NCBI GenBank assembly: GCA_949775045.1
Contig: OX459102.1
Location: 1,342,501-1,406,500, forward strand
Source: Metridium senile
Lineage: Eukaryota; Cnidaria; Anthozoa; Actiniaria; Metridiidae
Direction: 5' to 3'
DNA: 64,000 bases
Numbering within the stretch: the first letter of the stretch is position 1; each line of letters starts with the position of its first letter. The notes below the pieces were generated by a model. That model made no database searches, had not been told where the DNA came from, and was given only the letters and a program-made list of their open reading frames with translations. The position numbers and the translations under genes are program-made. Below, in pieces: positions 1 through 10,929 of the stretch.

Positions 1-526
1 TTCGTATATAGAAAGGGTTGGACTTCACCAGTAGAAAGCTGCGTTTTTATTGGCCCCATTAGACAGCACCGCTATTGTTTGGTTAGGTTTAGGACAATTG
101 TTTGGAAAGACTCTATTGTTTTTCAAACCAATCCTAAACGATGTTCCAAGTCGGTGAAGACTCGCCCTATAGAAAGGATCGATAAACTTCTGATTATTTA
201 ACCTGTAGAATAACTTCCATCATTTGCACGTCTAGAGTATGAGTGGTTTGCTGTTGCACTAACTGTGACTGCTGAACTAAGTGGTTTCCATGTTTCCTGA
301 GTGGCTGCGGTTGCTGGTCACTTTTTCCACCTGTGAATTAATACTGCGTGATCATTCTTTTGCGCTATTCTAGATATTTGTTGAATTTTCCGTTATTTTT
401 TCTTCTGATGAGTGTAATTAGAAACCACAGGCCCGTCTACACTACCCCGGATAATTGTTTATTCAAATATCAACTATAACTAAAATACATTACAAAAATG
501 AGATATACAGTACACAACATACAATT

Positions 527-609
527 TAGCCTTATTTTCAGAGCGGGCCTGGATCCTACGCTATCACTTTTTCCCCAAACTACCCATGCCCGCTCTGAAA
601 ATCAGGCTA
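527..609. repeat. Short inverted repeat (hairpin), possible MITE remnant
   Basis: Arms at 527-551 and 585-609 are reverse complements over about 25 bases with two mismatches; the core shared by both arms is ATTTTCAGAGCGGGC. The loop is about 33 bases. The sequence could form a strong cruciform. No transposase or target duplication is visible. Confidence 0.6.
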
Positions 610-2026
610 CATACAATTTTGACGATTACGAATTGATGAAGAAATACACTGGAATTTTTTTTACCAAAAAAAGGGAAATGTCATCAGTCATTATAATTAT
701 ATATCAGCTGTATTCTTAAACCTAAAACATACCTCCAATTATATACACACACATATATTAACTGTATATAAACAAAAGAAGTTTGTTCCTCTTGAATATA
801 GTGCTGTTGGTTATAAAAGGACTCTTCGTCTATGTAGTCCAAGCACTCGGCAAAGCCCATGCATGGGGTTGTTAGTGGCTGTATTTAAGTACTTGGTCTC
901 TTTTTACTATAGCAACCTTTCAGTTGACATTGCTACCGCAAAGCGGATCTAAATGCTAGAATTGTAAGCCCACACCGCCATGAGCTTCTCTTAGTCAAAT
1001 AGTTGTATGGGTTCTTTTATATACATCCCTCCTGTACAATGTGTTTGGTGTGTGGAGAGAAGGGACCTATACCTCCGGGTTAACATACTTATCCAAGAAG
1101 ACATGAAAGTCTTACTATTTGCCTGATCTTGGCAAAGATTAAAACTACTTCAGTATTTATATGGGTGTCAGCAATATTGCAGTTTCGCAGGTGTCTTCTT
1201 ACATCTTTATTATAACTATGCATGCAGTAATGTGCATTCTTCGTTCTTTCCACTCTTACTGCAAGGATCTGTCACTAGCTTTCCGAATACGCAATTTGCC
1301 ATATATAGACAAATTAAAGTTCATGAAGTATAGTATTTTAAAGAGATTTGACTATTTCATAATAAACTATAGCAATCAGCTCAATTCATATTAATGTAAT
1401 ACAAAAACATTTTCAAGTAAAGCGGAGGATTTCTCACCAACTAAATCATACCCAGAAATTCTCTACAGTCAGCGGTTCGGGGTAATTTCGCGGGCTCATA
1501 CAGAACGTAAGCAACGTAAGCATTTTATGCCATTCTCTTAGCACAGGATATGGTATTTTTACAGCAAAAAGAGGCTTGTTATTTGACTTGCATGCATACC
1601 TTAGTTCAGGCTCAGACAACTGTAATTTTTCTTTAAATTTTGATATCGTTGAGGCGTCTATTACATCTGACATTTTTTTTTAATTTTGAAATTTGTAATT
1701 CGTGCCAAATAAACCCGCGAATTTTTCACCATAGGAACCCCAAAAGATTTTAGGCGAGGCTACTAAGCTTTAAACAAGAAAACATGGCCGATCAAGTCGT
1801 GCAAATCGATTCTCTACGTTTCAAATGTAAAATATATCGACTTGAACTGTCAGTTTTACGCCTTGTGAGGTGAGAAAACAATGCAAAATTTCTCTAAAAG
1901 GGATTGAGACACTGGAAATGAAGAGTAGTTATCGTTTCTTGGCAAAAAATCGCGTTTATTGATGTGGTTTCAAGAGTAGATTGGTCTACATGAAAGGAAT
2001 TCTCAACAGTAAATGTTCTTATCTGT

Positions 2027-2400
2027 GGCACCACGAAGAGGCAATGATGTTCAAGAACGCTATGGCGGCCTACAGCTATATTGGTGTCTTTTAAAACTGA
2101 TTTTTGAACAACTTTGAACTTGAAAATACCATATTTTATATCGCAATATCAATGTCAATACATCGATGTACAATTTACGATTTGTGGACCTCAAAAGTTT
2201 GAAAGTTAAAGCGTTGTTTTAAGGACTTTATTATCACCAAGTGACAGTGGTTTCTAAAGAACTCTATGGCGGCTTATGGCTATATCGGACTCTTTTTCAT
2301 GTCCTTTTTTTGAACAACTTTGGACTTCAAATTAACTTTTATTCTATCGCCATACGAAAGTTAAAACGTCAATCTACTGTTTACGATTTGTGGAAAAAGT
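2027..2400. repeat. Diverged direct repeat, about 205-bp period
   Basis: Two blocks, starting near 2052 and 2257, share the order of several short words: a CTATGGCGGC core, a TTTGAACAACTTTG core and TTTACGATTTGTGGA. They look like an old tandem duplication. No coding function is apparent. Confidence 0.45.
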
Positions 2401-4026
2401 GGAACATCGATAACAAAAGAAATATTTCAAGAATAAATAAAAGGTACATACATTTCTTTGTAATTTTTGTGTCTATTTCTGAATGAAACTAACTCGGCCA
2501 AATGGTCAATGCGCATGCGCGGCGCCATGCTGTATTAGATTTCTGGAAATGAACAGCCCGCAGGCTAGTCTGTGAAAATGTATTTTCACATCGGCTTTAA
2601 TTTTATATCAGTAACCAATTATCAAATAATAATTAATTATCAAATATGGTAACTTCATATTTTTTGTCCAAAAAAAACTTTAATTAGATACGGACCATTA
2701 GAAATTTGATGGGGGTGGGTTGGGGAATTTTTTGGTGCAGGATATTTTTCCCCTCGAGATTGTGTAATATATTATATTATATCTGTTCCGTCCTTATTAC
2801 AGCTTTCTTTGAAAGTTTAAAAAGTATTTGTGTTCATTTCATTATAATAATAATTTATTACTTATTAGGCCCAAATTAACATGGGTATATGATCAAATGC
2901 GCCTGAATTTCTATACAATTCTTGAATTTGTGAAACACTGCTTTTGCTTGAAAACTACATAGTTGAGATATTTAAGGTATGAAAAAATTTAATTATAAAT
3001 GCTTTGCAATCTGTATCATAGTTAATAGAGTATGTATAAAAATGCTCGGCCGAAATCATAATGTTTAATACGCACCGTTGATCACGACATTTTAGCATTA
3101 ATTATGCTAATTATCGATATCCAACAAAACGTCTGAATACTAGCTTTTCGGTCAAAAAATGTTCTCAAATAGATTGTATTCATTGTAAAGAGATTTGTAT
3201 AATCTAAAAGTACTGTATGGAAGAACAAACTGTTCAAAAAGTCAATTCATATTATATAAACCACAAGTAACCAACAACGGCTAATTTGCATTTTTAATTG
3301 AAAATCGATGAAATATCTGACATTTAGAGTGATCGTTAGGCCGCGCATTAAATTTGCCCAGATTTTTTATTTGTGCAATCTTTAGAACTATTATTGAAGT
3401 TATCCCAAAATAACGGACAGCTTCTGAATTAAAATACCAAGGCCATTTTTGGACCATCAAAAAACCCTAAATTTTCGGTTAGTCAGCAACGCCGCCATAT
3501 TCCTTTCTTTTCGGAGTCTGTGAGATACTTGAAAACAATTCTTTTTTAAATTTGAAAGCTGTTTTCGATAGAAGAAATAATATACTTTGTTTGGTATATT
3601 AAAATGTTTTGAAAACTTTTATGCTTGTAGTGATATGAATCGCCAAACATACCGATGATTTGCGCTATTTGACGATCGTTTTAGGACCAAAAAGTACCCC
3701 TCCCCCCTAACTTTTGAACAAAAATTTTTTTTCGTACCAAACCACTGGATCCGTTTATAGGGCACCAAAACAAGTCTACATGCTGAATTTGGGGCAAATC
3801 GGTGATCCTACCTGGCCGGCCTAGGTCTGACTCTTACAGAGTATGACTCTTAATGGCTATGTTTTATGAAATATTAGTGGGGTTAATATGAGGTCAAAAA
3901 CACTATAATTTTAGGTGAAAATGTGTGCTGCGCATGCTCAGAACCCCGCTTAATCGTAAGGAAACTGCGCAAATGATCCCACATGTGTGGTTGATGGTGT
4001 TTTAATTAGGTACAGGGTCTGTATCT

Positions 4027-4300
4027 ACAATCATTGCCAAAATGTGTTGGCACGATCACATTTCGGACACTTTTTTTGTGGGTCTATCATTTTTTTCATT
4101 TATGAGGATAAGTTTGTCTACCCCCCTCCCCCAATACAATGTTGCTGTTTTTCATGAAAGAGTACAAGAGTTGGAAATGTTTCCCGCGATTGACAAGGTT
4201 CATATACCCCTCCAGCAACATTGACAGGGGGAGGGGGGTATTACAGATATAGGAACATAACAAAATCAACAATCGTGCCAACAGTTTTGTCAATGATTGT
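4027..4300. mobile_element. MITE copy 1 (about 274 bp, ~30-bp terminal inverted repeats)
   Basis: The ends ACAATCATTG and CAATGATTGT are reverse complements, and the inverted match continues inward for about 30 bases through the TTGGCACGAT region. The interior holds C-rich and G-rich runs that can also pair. A second copy with the same interior orientation lies at 13888-14161. It is non-coding, and the short frames across it are not genes. Confidence 0.8.
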
Positions 4301-4705
4301 CTGAGACACATATGACTTAAAACGCCATTGATATTGTTGTGGAAATGATATGAAATTTTCAGGACACAAAGTACATAGTGTACCGATTTGAACAGTAGCA
4401 AATTTTTTTCCAGAAAGAAGTTAATACTATCATGTGACGTCACTTTTGTTTAAAGTGCTTTAAATGAATGTAAAATTTACATGACAAGACACTTATATGC
4501 TCTATATTCGATAACACCCGTGTTCAAAATAAATGTTCTAAGGTAATAAGCAGTCCTTAACACATATATGCTTCGTAGTTGATATATTTATACTATAGCT
4601 CGCGCAAAATTGGATAACCATAGTAACGCCCAAAAATGCACGCGCTTAAGGCGTACGCAACAATACACGTCATTGTGAAGATATCAACGTTTGGAGAGGG
4701 TGAAA

Positions 4706-5800
4706 ATGATCTTCAAAGGCAAGATTAATGCCTATAAATGTGCCAGAGCGTATGTTCTGTTTAGAAAAAACACATACTCTCTTTCGGAAATAGCAGAGAT
4801 GTGTTCTATATCAAAAAGCAGTGTAAGAAGAATTGGTTTAAACAAAATGAAGCGGAATTCAAAACAACCCGACAAGAAAAGTAAGTTGGGAAGAAAGACT
4901 AACTTAACTGACAGAGAAAGAAGAATTCTATCCAGGGGAATCAAAAGGATCAGGAAAGAGGACGTAAATTTTACAGTGAAATCTTTAATAGAGTATTGCG
5001 GGCTTTCGCAGCGGAAAACAAGCTACCGGACTTACCTCAGAGAAATACAAAGATTAGGGTACAAGAGTTTACAGACAAGAAGAAAGGGACTAATCAGTGA
5101 ATCTGACAGAAAGAAAAGACTTCAATTTGCAAAAGACAATGTAAAAACATTGAAAACTACACCAAACTATTGGACGGAGGACATGGTATTTTATCTTGAC
5201 GGAGTTTCTTTTATTCATAAGTACAATCCGAAAGCAAATGCAATGAGTCCTAAAGGGAGGGTTTGGAGAAAAAGAAATGAGGGATTACAAATAACATCTA
5301 AGGGTTCGAAGAGTCTAGCAGGAGGAAGAAGGCTCCACCTTTTGGTTCTTATTAGTTATAGACAAGGTGCTATTTTTATTGAACAATACCACAAAATGGA
5401 TGGCGAGTATTTCGCTGACTTTATTACTAGAAATTTTGAAAACATTTTCAAAACGTTTTCAAAAACCAAAGCCAGAAAATTTGTTATGGACAACGATCCT
5501 AGTCAAAATAGCTCATTAGCTAAAAAAGCACTAAAAAAATCAAAGGCTACAATGGTGTGTATTCCTGCAAGGTCTCCAGACCTAAATCCGATTGAAAATA
5601 TTTTTAATTTAGTTAAAAGAAAAATAAATAATGATGCTATAGAGCAAAATATTCTTAAAGAGAATTTTGAAACTTTTAAAGAACGTGTTATTGATACTTT
5701 ATATTCGTTTGATACAACTGTCATAGACAAAACTATTCAAAGCATTCCCAAAAGACTTGAAGATATTATTAAATCCAAGGGATTTAGAACTAAATATTAG
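4706..5800 (+). CDS. Tc1/mariner-superfamily transposase (DD34E)
   Basis: This 364-residue protein would cut and rejoin transposon ends in the nucleus. The first ATG is at 4706; the open frame extends slightly upstream without an ATG. The N-terminal ~110 residues carry helix-turn-helix segments typical of paired-like DNA binding (for example SLSEIAEMCSISKSSVRR). The catalytic triad is visible: D165 in FYLDGVSF, D262 in MDNDPSQ and E297 in SPDLNPIEN, with 34 residues between the last two, which is the classical Tc1 spacing. The frame is uninterrupted, so the copy may be young. I could not find convincing terminal inverted repeats around it, so element boundaries stay open. The family call is very secure; activity is inference. 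Confidence 0.93.
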   Translation: MIFKGKINAYKCARAYVLFRKNTYSLSEIAEMCSISKSSVRRIGLNKMKRNSKQPDKKSKLGRKTNLTDRERRILSRGIKRIRKEDVNFTVKSLIEYCGLSQRKTSYRTYLREIQRLGYKSLQTRRKGLISESDRKKRLQFAKDNVKTLKTTPNYWTEDMVFYLDGVSFIHKYNPKANAMSPKGRVWRKRNEGLQITSKGSKSLAGGRRLHLLVLISYRQGAIFIEQYHKMDGEYFADFITRNFENIFKTFSKTKARKFVMDNDPSQNSSLAKKALKKSKATMVCIPARSPDLNPIENIFNLVKRKINNDAIEQNILKENFETFKERVIDTLYSFDTTVIDKTIQSIPKRLEDIIKSKGFRTKY

Positions 5801-5944
5801 ATTTACTACCTTGTATTAGTACATCCATTTTGCCTTTAAAGACCATTTTCACTCTCTTCACTGTCTTATGAAATTGATATTTTCACAATCACATTGTTGT
5901 CACGTAATCAGTATTTATATAGTGTGCAGTGTCTTCTGTGCAGA

Positions 5945-6320
5945 ACACGGTACTCCATTGTAAAATCGTAATGATTCACTAAGTGCAACAATAAAAAGAG
6001 CTTAGACCTTGATCAATGTTTTATTGATGTTTATTCTAACTATTTCCTACAGAAATTATATTCAAAAAGCCTAACATGCCCATTTTATCAACGGTACTCC
6101 ACACAAAACTTGTATTAATTGTTTTGAACATGTCTTCATCTTTTTATAAGTGATTCAACGTGGAGTACCGTTGGTTTTGAGTTAAATACTACAATTTGAA
6201 ATATAAACTAAGCGTCAGACAATTAAAGAATATATACAAACCCTATTGTTGAAAAAATTGGAGGGATATTTGTTTAATTTGGAGAGTAATCTATTATTTA
6301 ACAGTGGAGAACCGTTGCTA
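5945..6320. repeat. Nested palindromes built from a GGTACTCC motif
   Basis: An inner inverted pair (CAACGGTACTCCAC near 6090 and its complement near 6161) sits inside an outer pair (ACGGTACTCCA near 5947 and a GGAGAACCGT arm near 6305). The layout resembles a foldback element just downstream of the Tc1-like transposase. Whether these are that element's terminal repeats is unknown, because no matching arm was found upstream of the transposase. Confidence 0.55.
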
Positions 6321-6394
6321 TTTCACGGACAACTATATACAAGCGCACATGGTGTTGAATGACACATTACAGACGTCATGTCTATACAAACAAT

Positions 6395-6459
6395 GTTTTC
6401 TTTAATGTATTATCTCTGTATAGAGATAATAAATATATTTATATCTATAGTATAAGTAT

Positions 6460-6503
<44 letters not shown>

Positions 6504-6608
6504 ATGTAGTATAGATATAAAGATATTTATATTTATTACACATATATTATATATATATATATATATATCTATGTAGTATAGATATAAAGATATTTATATT
6601 TATTACAC

Positions 6609-6702
<94 letters not shown>

Positions 6703-6745
6703 TAGATATAAATATATAGAGACAGACAGACAGACAGACAGACAA
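6395..6745. repeat. AT microsatellite with embedded 67-bp duplication and GACA run
   Basis: Long (AT)n tracts at about 6461-6500, 6548-6568 and 6613-6697 flank two copies of a short unit containing TATGTAGTATAGATATAAAG. A (GACA)n run follows at about 6719-6743. This is simple-sequence DNA with no coding content. Confidence 0.9.
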
Positions 6746-6822
6746 AAATGTATGTACACAAATTTATTAGCAAAAATGTATGTACAAAAATTTATTAGCA
6801 TACATACATATTCTTTGTTCAT

Positions 6823-6949
6823 TTATTTATTAGTTAAAATAAGTTCTGAGAAACAACGTGCGCATGGTTTCATTGCACATTGCTCAACCTCTGGTATTTG
6901 TCTCCAAAATTCGAAATAATGTCAGCGTACTCTCATCATATCAGTATTA
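6823..6949 (-). pseudogene. 3' tail of the broken Rep/SF3 helicase gene
   Basis: Read on the minus strand across the TA target site of the 4-kb transposon, this stretch continues the helicase frame ending at 11001. It carries one in-frame TGA at 6922-6924 and ends at a stop codon at 6823-6825. The tail includes a CxxC-type pair (PCARC). The link is inferred from frame continuity once the inserted element and one TA copy are disregarded. The premature TGA suggests the gene was already decaying or decayed later. Confidence 0.6.
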
Positions 6950-7020
6950 CAGTGCTGCTAATTCAACCGGGGCCACCCAGAGTTTATTAGCCAATCACGT
7001 TTGAGCTTAAGAACAAAAGA
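6950..7020. repeat. Left terminal inverted repeat of the 4-kb transposon
   Basis: 71 bases matching the reverse complement of 10930-11000 at 69 positions. The outer end CAGTG is typical of Tc1-like elements and abuts TA. Confidence 0.92.
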
Positions 7021-7084
7021 ACCAGACATTTACGATCCGTCAAGTTCCGGCGTAGTTTAGTTCACGCGGGAAACTGTAGTAGCA

Positions 7085-8137
7085 ATGTCAGAAGTTTTCC
7101 AGTGGTTAAAGTCAATTTCAAATGGCCTTGGCCTAGAAAGACTTGCCGAGGACTTTGAAAGTCGTGGATTTAGCACCGTAGGGTCTTTGAAATACTTTAG
7201 ATCGCCCGATCTCGATGTTTTGTTTCCAACTCCACAAAAATTAAAGATGGCAGAGAAGAGAATTCTGGAGACAGAGCTCGCCAATTTGAAGGAGAAAACA
7301 TCTAATCTACAGCCAAGGGAATTGTTTCCACAGAATCATGGATCAGTACTTTATTTCCCAACTTCCAATGTTCAATCAAAGTCATCTGGCGAAGAGTGTT
7401 TAGACCAGACCCCGTCGACGAGCTCAGGTCTAGCTAGTCCCAATTTGACATTTTCTCCATCTAATCCAGCCACTGTTTGTGGTTTTACACCTACTATATC
7501 CAATATAGTTACACCTACTGCGTCAAGTACGATTCTTCAAACTCAAAGTTCGCAGTTCAGTGCAAGCCAGCATAGCAGCACCTATCTTGACAAGCGCCAA
7601 ACAGAAATGAAGCAAGACCAAGAGCTCATGGCCGCTAAAAAAAGAAGTGTGGAAGAACTCCTCAAGGAGAAAACTCGTGCAACAGAAGATTATAAAGAGA
7701 GCAGCTCCAGACGCCAAAAGGTTTGTTCCCATTGCCATTTTCCCGGCCACAACAAAACCAAGTGCAAGAACGGGCCGTGTAATGGAATCGCCAATTGCCG
7801 ATACACCGACAAACACCCCGAGATAAAATCAGAAATCCAAGAATTAAAGAGAATCTTGAAGGACTTGGAGAAAAAAGAAGTAAAAACTAAGAACGATTAC
7901 GATGTATTCAAAGCAGCCAGAGAAAGAGCTTCTTCAAGTTTTTTCGCCATAATGAGACCGCGGCTACGAAGCCAAAATGCCATCAAGTACGTAGACAGGA
8001 GTGCATTAGACAGAGACCTCATGATACTCAAGAGAGCGCTAGGAAACAAAGTCCCAATGGACGACCGCATGGATTGGGAACTTCCCTACATTATTGAACG
8101 ATATAAGCGTGCAAATGTTGATATTTTCTCTACATAA
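7085..8137 (+). CDS. Transposon accessory protein with SAM-like fold and zinc knuckle
   Basis: The 350-residue ORF opens 65 bases inside the left TIR. Residues ~3-66 resemble a SAM-type helical domain (WLKSISNGLGLERLAEDF, then GFSTVGSLKYF and a closing helix). Residues ~80-180 are Ser/Thr-rich and probably disordered. From C214 comes a Cys/His cluster (CSHCHFPGHNKTKC then CxxxxNC) like a zinc knuckle, followed by a coiled-coil rich in Glu/Lys (~260-290). The C-terminus has a basic patch and a short helical tail. Its position inside the TIRs shows it travels with the transposon. A role in DNA/RNA binding or in assembling the transposition complex is inference. I do not recognise a named family. 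Confidence 0.8.
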   Translation: MSEVFQWLKSISNGLGLERLAEDFESRGFSTVGSLKYFRSPDLDVLFPTPQKLKMAEKRILETELANLKEKTSNLQPRELFPQNHGSVLYFPTSNVQSKSSGEECLDQTPSTSSGLASPNLTFSPSNPATVCGFTPTISNIVTPTASSTILQTQSSQFSASQHSSTYLDKRQTEMKQDQELMAAKKRSVEELLKEKTRATEDYKESSSRRQKVCSHCHFPGHNKTKCKNGPCNGIANCRYTDKHPEIKSEIQELKRILKDLEKKEVKTKNDYDVFKAARERASSSFFAIMRPRLRSQNAIKYVDRSALDRDLMILKRALGNKVPMDDRMDWELPYIIERYKRANVDIFST

Positions 8138-8860
8138 TCACATTCTCAAAGTGGTCTAGGGTTCAGAAGTTGGACTGAAAAGATAGTACTATTATAGATA
8201 TAAGAATATGAATTCATAAAGAATTGGAATTTAGTTCAAATTATGATATAGTTACTGTTCATCTATCAAAATGTATAAACAAATAATATTCTCAAAGTGT
8301 TCTCGGATTCAAAAGTTGGGCTGTATATAAGTAATGCTAATTACTATTATAGAAATGAGAAAGAATTCATGCGAACCCATAAAGTATTGCTATTTTTAGT
8401 TCAAATTATGATATGGTTACTGTTCATCTATCAAATGTATATAAACAAATGTTTTGAAAAAGATATTATATCCACTATCTACCGGAAATAATTGACAGCA
8501 AAACCTGTAAAATAGTTCATGCACAAATAAAGCAATTTGAAACTACAGTATTTAGTCAAACTCATTGTGACGTAATTATGCTACACATGTACACGGTATA
8601 GAAAAGGTTTTATAATAATAGCAAAGAGAGTCTATATACATGATATTCCTTCCTACTTTACCTATTTATTATTTACTTATTATTCACTTATTATTCGATC
8701 ACAAACGGCGTCAATCAAACAAAAAACATTTATTTCTTGTTTAGAAGTAGACATCGCACCTAATCAGATAGCCATCTCTATTTTCTTGTAGCAACTGCCA
8801 ATCAAGTGTCTAGGATACGTGGGAAAAAATCCATCGTGAACTAGATTGTAAGACCATAAA
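8138..8860. repeat. Tandem duplication (8142-8286 / 8288-8455) in transposon spacer
   Basis: Both units begin TTCTCAAAGTG and both contain TAGTTCAAATTATGATAT and GTTACTGTTCATCTATCAAA, so the 3' flank of the zinc-knuckle gene has been duplicated once with divergence. The rest, to 8860, is AT-rich spacer before the HIRAN gene; an AATAAA near 8526 could serve polyadenylation. Confidence 0.75.
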
Positions 8861-9483
8861 TTGAAAATGCCACACGTGGAATTGAAAAACGCTGTCGTAA
8901 AGGGTCATCATGCTTATCAGAATATAGTGGCTGTCGGAGATATATGTGAATGTTTTTGTGAGCCTGGGAATCTAAATGATCCAACAGCGGTCGCAGTTTT
9001 CCATAATCATGAAATTATAGGCCACATTCCAACAGGGTTGTGCTCCACAATTTCCGATTTATTATGTTCATTCATAGCAAGGATACAAGTACTGTGGTAA
9101 GTGTAATTAGTTTATCTTTTATATGTGTAGTTTTCATTAACCTGTGTGTGAAATAATGAATCACAAGGCAGAAAAAGAGAATCATCAGCTTCGATTTATT
9201 CAAGTCAATGGTATATACACAAAGGCTTAACTATTACACAGTAATTCATTGGTGAGCCGGCTCTATAGAAAATTTATCCCAGATTACTTTCCCTTTCAGT
9301 GAAATCACAGCGTTACCGCTACCAAGCCACGCACCCTGGCCGAGTGTTTGGTCGACAGGAGGTGGAATTATCATCCCTTGTAACTATCACATTTATTGTT
9401 CACCAGAAGACTCAATAGACATTTTACAATCTTTACAATTAGCACTACATTATGTACCTAATGGTCAAATAGAGTTACATTAG
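8861..9483 (+). CDS. HIRAN-domain protein, two exons, carried by the transposon
   Basis: Exon 1 is 8861-9096 and exon 2 is 9300-9483, joined by a GTAAGT donor and a polypyrimidine-CCCTTTCAG acceptor; the join keeps frame in phase 2 and gives 139 residues. Exon 1 has the HIRAN pattern: GHHAYQNIVAVGD, then EPGNLNDPTAVAVF and IIGHIPTGLCSTISDLL. Exon 2 supplies the closing GGGIIIPCNY motif often seen after HIRAN-like domains in animal sequences. HIRAN domains of HLTF and Rad5 bind single-stranded 3' DNA ends and stalled forks, so a role in transposition intermediates or repair of the donor site is a reasonable inference. A stand-alone HIRAN gene inside TIRs is odd. The intron also shows a nuclear spliced transcript is expected. 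Confidence 0.78.
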
Positions 9484-9801
9484 ATATCCTTCCGAGTGGC
9501 CTTATCAATGTCCAGCTGAAGTTATTTTAGAATAGGGTTTGCATGACAACATGTACTTGAACTGATACTAGAAATAGCGGATTTCAATAAACATTGGTTA
9601 TTTGCAATTGTTTTATTCTTGGTTAACAAAAAACGTTTTGATACGCTATGAATTCATACACGTATTTTCACTAATTTTGTTTTCAACACTGTCACAATTC
9701 AGTTGAAAATTTGTAATTTTCACACGGCAAACTACACAGCGCTTTATATAGTGTGAAATGTCTGGGCAATATATTGACCTAAAGTTGTTGCCCTTTCCAA
9801 T
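9484..9801. other. Spacer between convergent HIRAN and transposase genes
   Basis: AT-rich, no ORF of note. The two flanking genes converge here, so it should hold both polyadenylation regions; an AATAAA-like word lies near 9587. Confidence 0.5.
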
Positions 9802-10845
9802 CTAAATGAAATATCCACAATGTCTAAAATATGCAGTAGAATTTTCAGGGGAAATTCTGCTACATGCTTGGTAGATGGCGATTTCAGTCTCGTTGTCAGC
9901 TAGTATCTGGTTCTGATTGAGAAAAGCTTTGACCTGATGAAAACAAAGCTCGCAAGTGTTTAGGTGTGGAGAATAAGGAGGTTGAAATATCAGGTTTACT
10001 CCGTAGTCAGCAAGCATATATCTCAATGCCATTTCAGTGAATCTGCCATGATGAAATGGGCAATTGTCCATTATCACAGTATCGTTTCTTTCGAGTAGTA
10101 CAGAACCGTTAGGCCTCGTAATTTCAACTGCCTCTTCGAAGAAAAATAAAAGCTCGTTTCCATTAGATGCACCTTCTATAACATTTACATAGTCAACTCC
10201 AAGACATGAATGCATGAGATTTATCGTGTAGTTAGCATTAGATGCCCATCGTTGAATTTCAAACGCTGGGGTTCCAATCGGCGCGTTGCCATATCTGCGA
10301 TTCATGGTGGTCTTTGTAACACTTGACTCATCGAAAAAATGAAGAGAGCTTGTGTTCAAATTGCTAATTTGATCGAGATAAAAGTCTGTATATTCTTCTA
10401 TTGCTCTAGTATTGGCTTCAGATGGAAGGGAATGTATTTTCTTTTTCGTCATCAGCAGATCTTTTTTCAGGTAATGACCGATTGTAGCGCGATGTGGAAT
10501 GTCAAGGGGATGTACAATCCCGTCAAACACAAGTCGATTTTGCAATTCTGCTGCATAAACACTTGGCTTACATAATTTCTCCACCTCAATACACTCACAA
10601 GCATCTGGAGAGAGAACAGTACGACCCTTGTGCTTCTTAGCTGGCGGCTGATTGGAATTTGTAATGTCGTACTCAAGCAAAACATTATTTACAAAGTGGC
10701 GACTTGAGCGAACTTCTTGAGCAATTCTTCTCTGTGAAAACCCTTGATGGTTCAAATCCAGAACTCTTTCGCGTAAAAGTCGAGAATTTCGACGTCCGTT
10801 ATCGTAAATGCCGCCGTTTTGATTTTCCCGTAGCTGGACAGACAT
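9802..10845 (-). CDS. IS630/Tc1-like transposase (DD38E)
   Basis: This 347-residue protein starts at an ATG 85 bases inside the right TIR and reads toward the middle of the element. The N-terminus (~20-60) is a paired-like helix-turn-helix (RERVLDLNHQGFSQRRIAQ). Residues ~140-310 form an RNase H-like DDE domain: D172 in LHFFDESS, D260 in VIMDNCPFHHG and E299 in PYSPHLNTCEL. The spacing between the last two acidic residues is 38, unlike the 34 of Tc1 and of the transposase at 4.7 kb. The TA target site and CAGTG ends agree with the superfamily. It is the enzyme expected to mobilise 6950-11000. The superfamily is clear; the exact subfamily is not. Confidence 0.9.
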   Translation of the reverse strand: MSVQLRENQNGGIYDNGRRNSRLLRERVLDLNHQGFSQRRIAQEVRSSRHFVNNVLLEYDITNSNQPPAKKHKGRTVLSPDACECIEVEKLCKPSVYAAELQNRLVFDGIVHPLDIPHRATIGHYLKKDLLMTKKKIHSLPSEANTRAIEEYTDFYLDQISNLNTSSLHFFDESSVTKTTMNRRYGNAPIGTPAFEIQRWASNANYTINLMHSCLGVDYVNVIEGASNGNELLFFFEEAVEITRPNGSVLLERNDTVIMDNCPFHHGRFTEMALRYMLADYGVNLIFQPPYSPHLNTCELCFHQVKAFLNQNQILADNETEIAIYQACSRISPENSTAYFRHCGYFI

Positions 10846-10929
10846 TTTTCAAAATATTGCAATCCGTATAAGATTTGAACTCATTCGCGCCTATAATTTG
10901 ATTGGCTGATAAGGAGATAAAGTAGATAT

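Larger units (their letters stand above)
1..4026. other. AT-rich region without a recognisable gene
   Basis: Short open frames here (none above about 80 codons) have no recognisable motif, and composition is uniformly AT-rich. The only structure I can support is one inverted repeat near 0.55 kb and a diverged direct repeat near 2.1-2.4 kb, listed separately. No RNA gene was recognised. Confidence 0.6.

Noticed and set aside
498..719. 73-codon plus-strand frame near the left edge
   Set aside because: It spans an inverted repeat, has no recognised motif, and its composition equals the AT-rich surroundings.
840..1140. Possible SINE or small RNA-like segment (CAAGCACTCGGCAAAGCCC)
   Set aside because: No convincing Pol III boxes, no second copy in the window, no secondary-structure support.
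4096..4443. 115-codon minus-strand frame over the first MITE
   Set aside because: It follows from MITE sequence; the corresponding frame in the second MITE copy differs in ends and length.
5945..6320. Calling these palindromes the terminal inverted repeat of the Tc1-like element
   Set aside because: No matching arm could be found upstream of 4706, so the assignment is unsupported.
7523..7816. 97-codon minus-strand frame
   Set aside because: Antisense shadow of the zinc-knuckle ORF.
10339..10685. Frames on both strands within the DD38E transposase
   Set aside because: Alternative-frame shadows of a gene with clear catalytic motifs.
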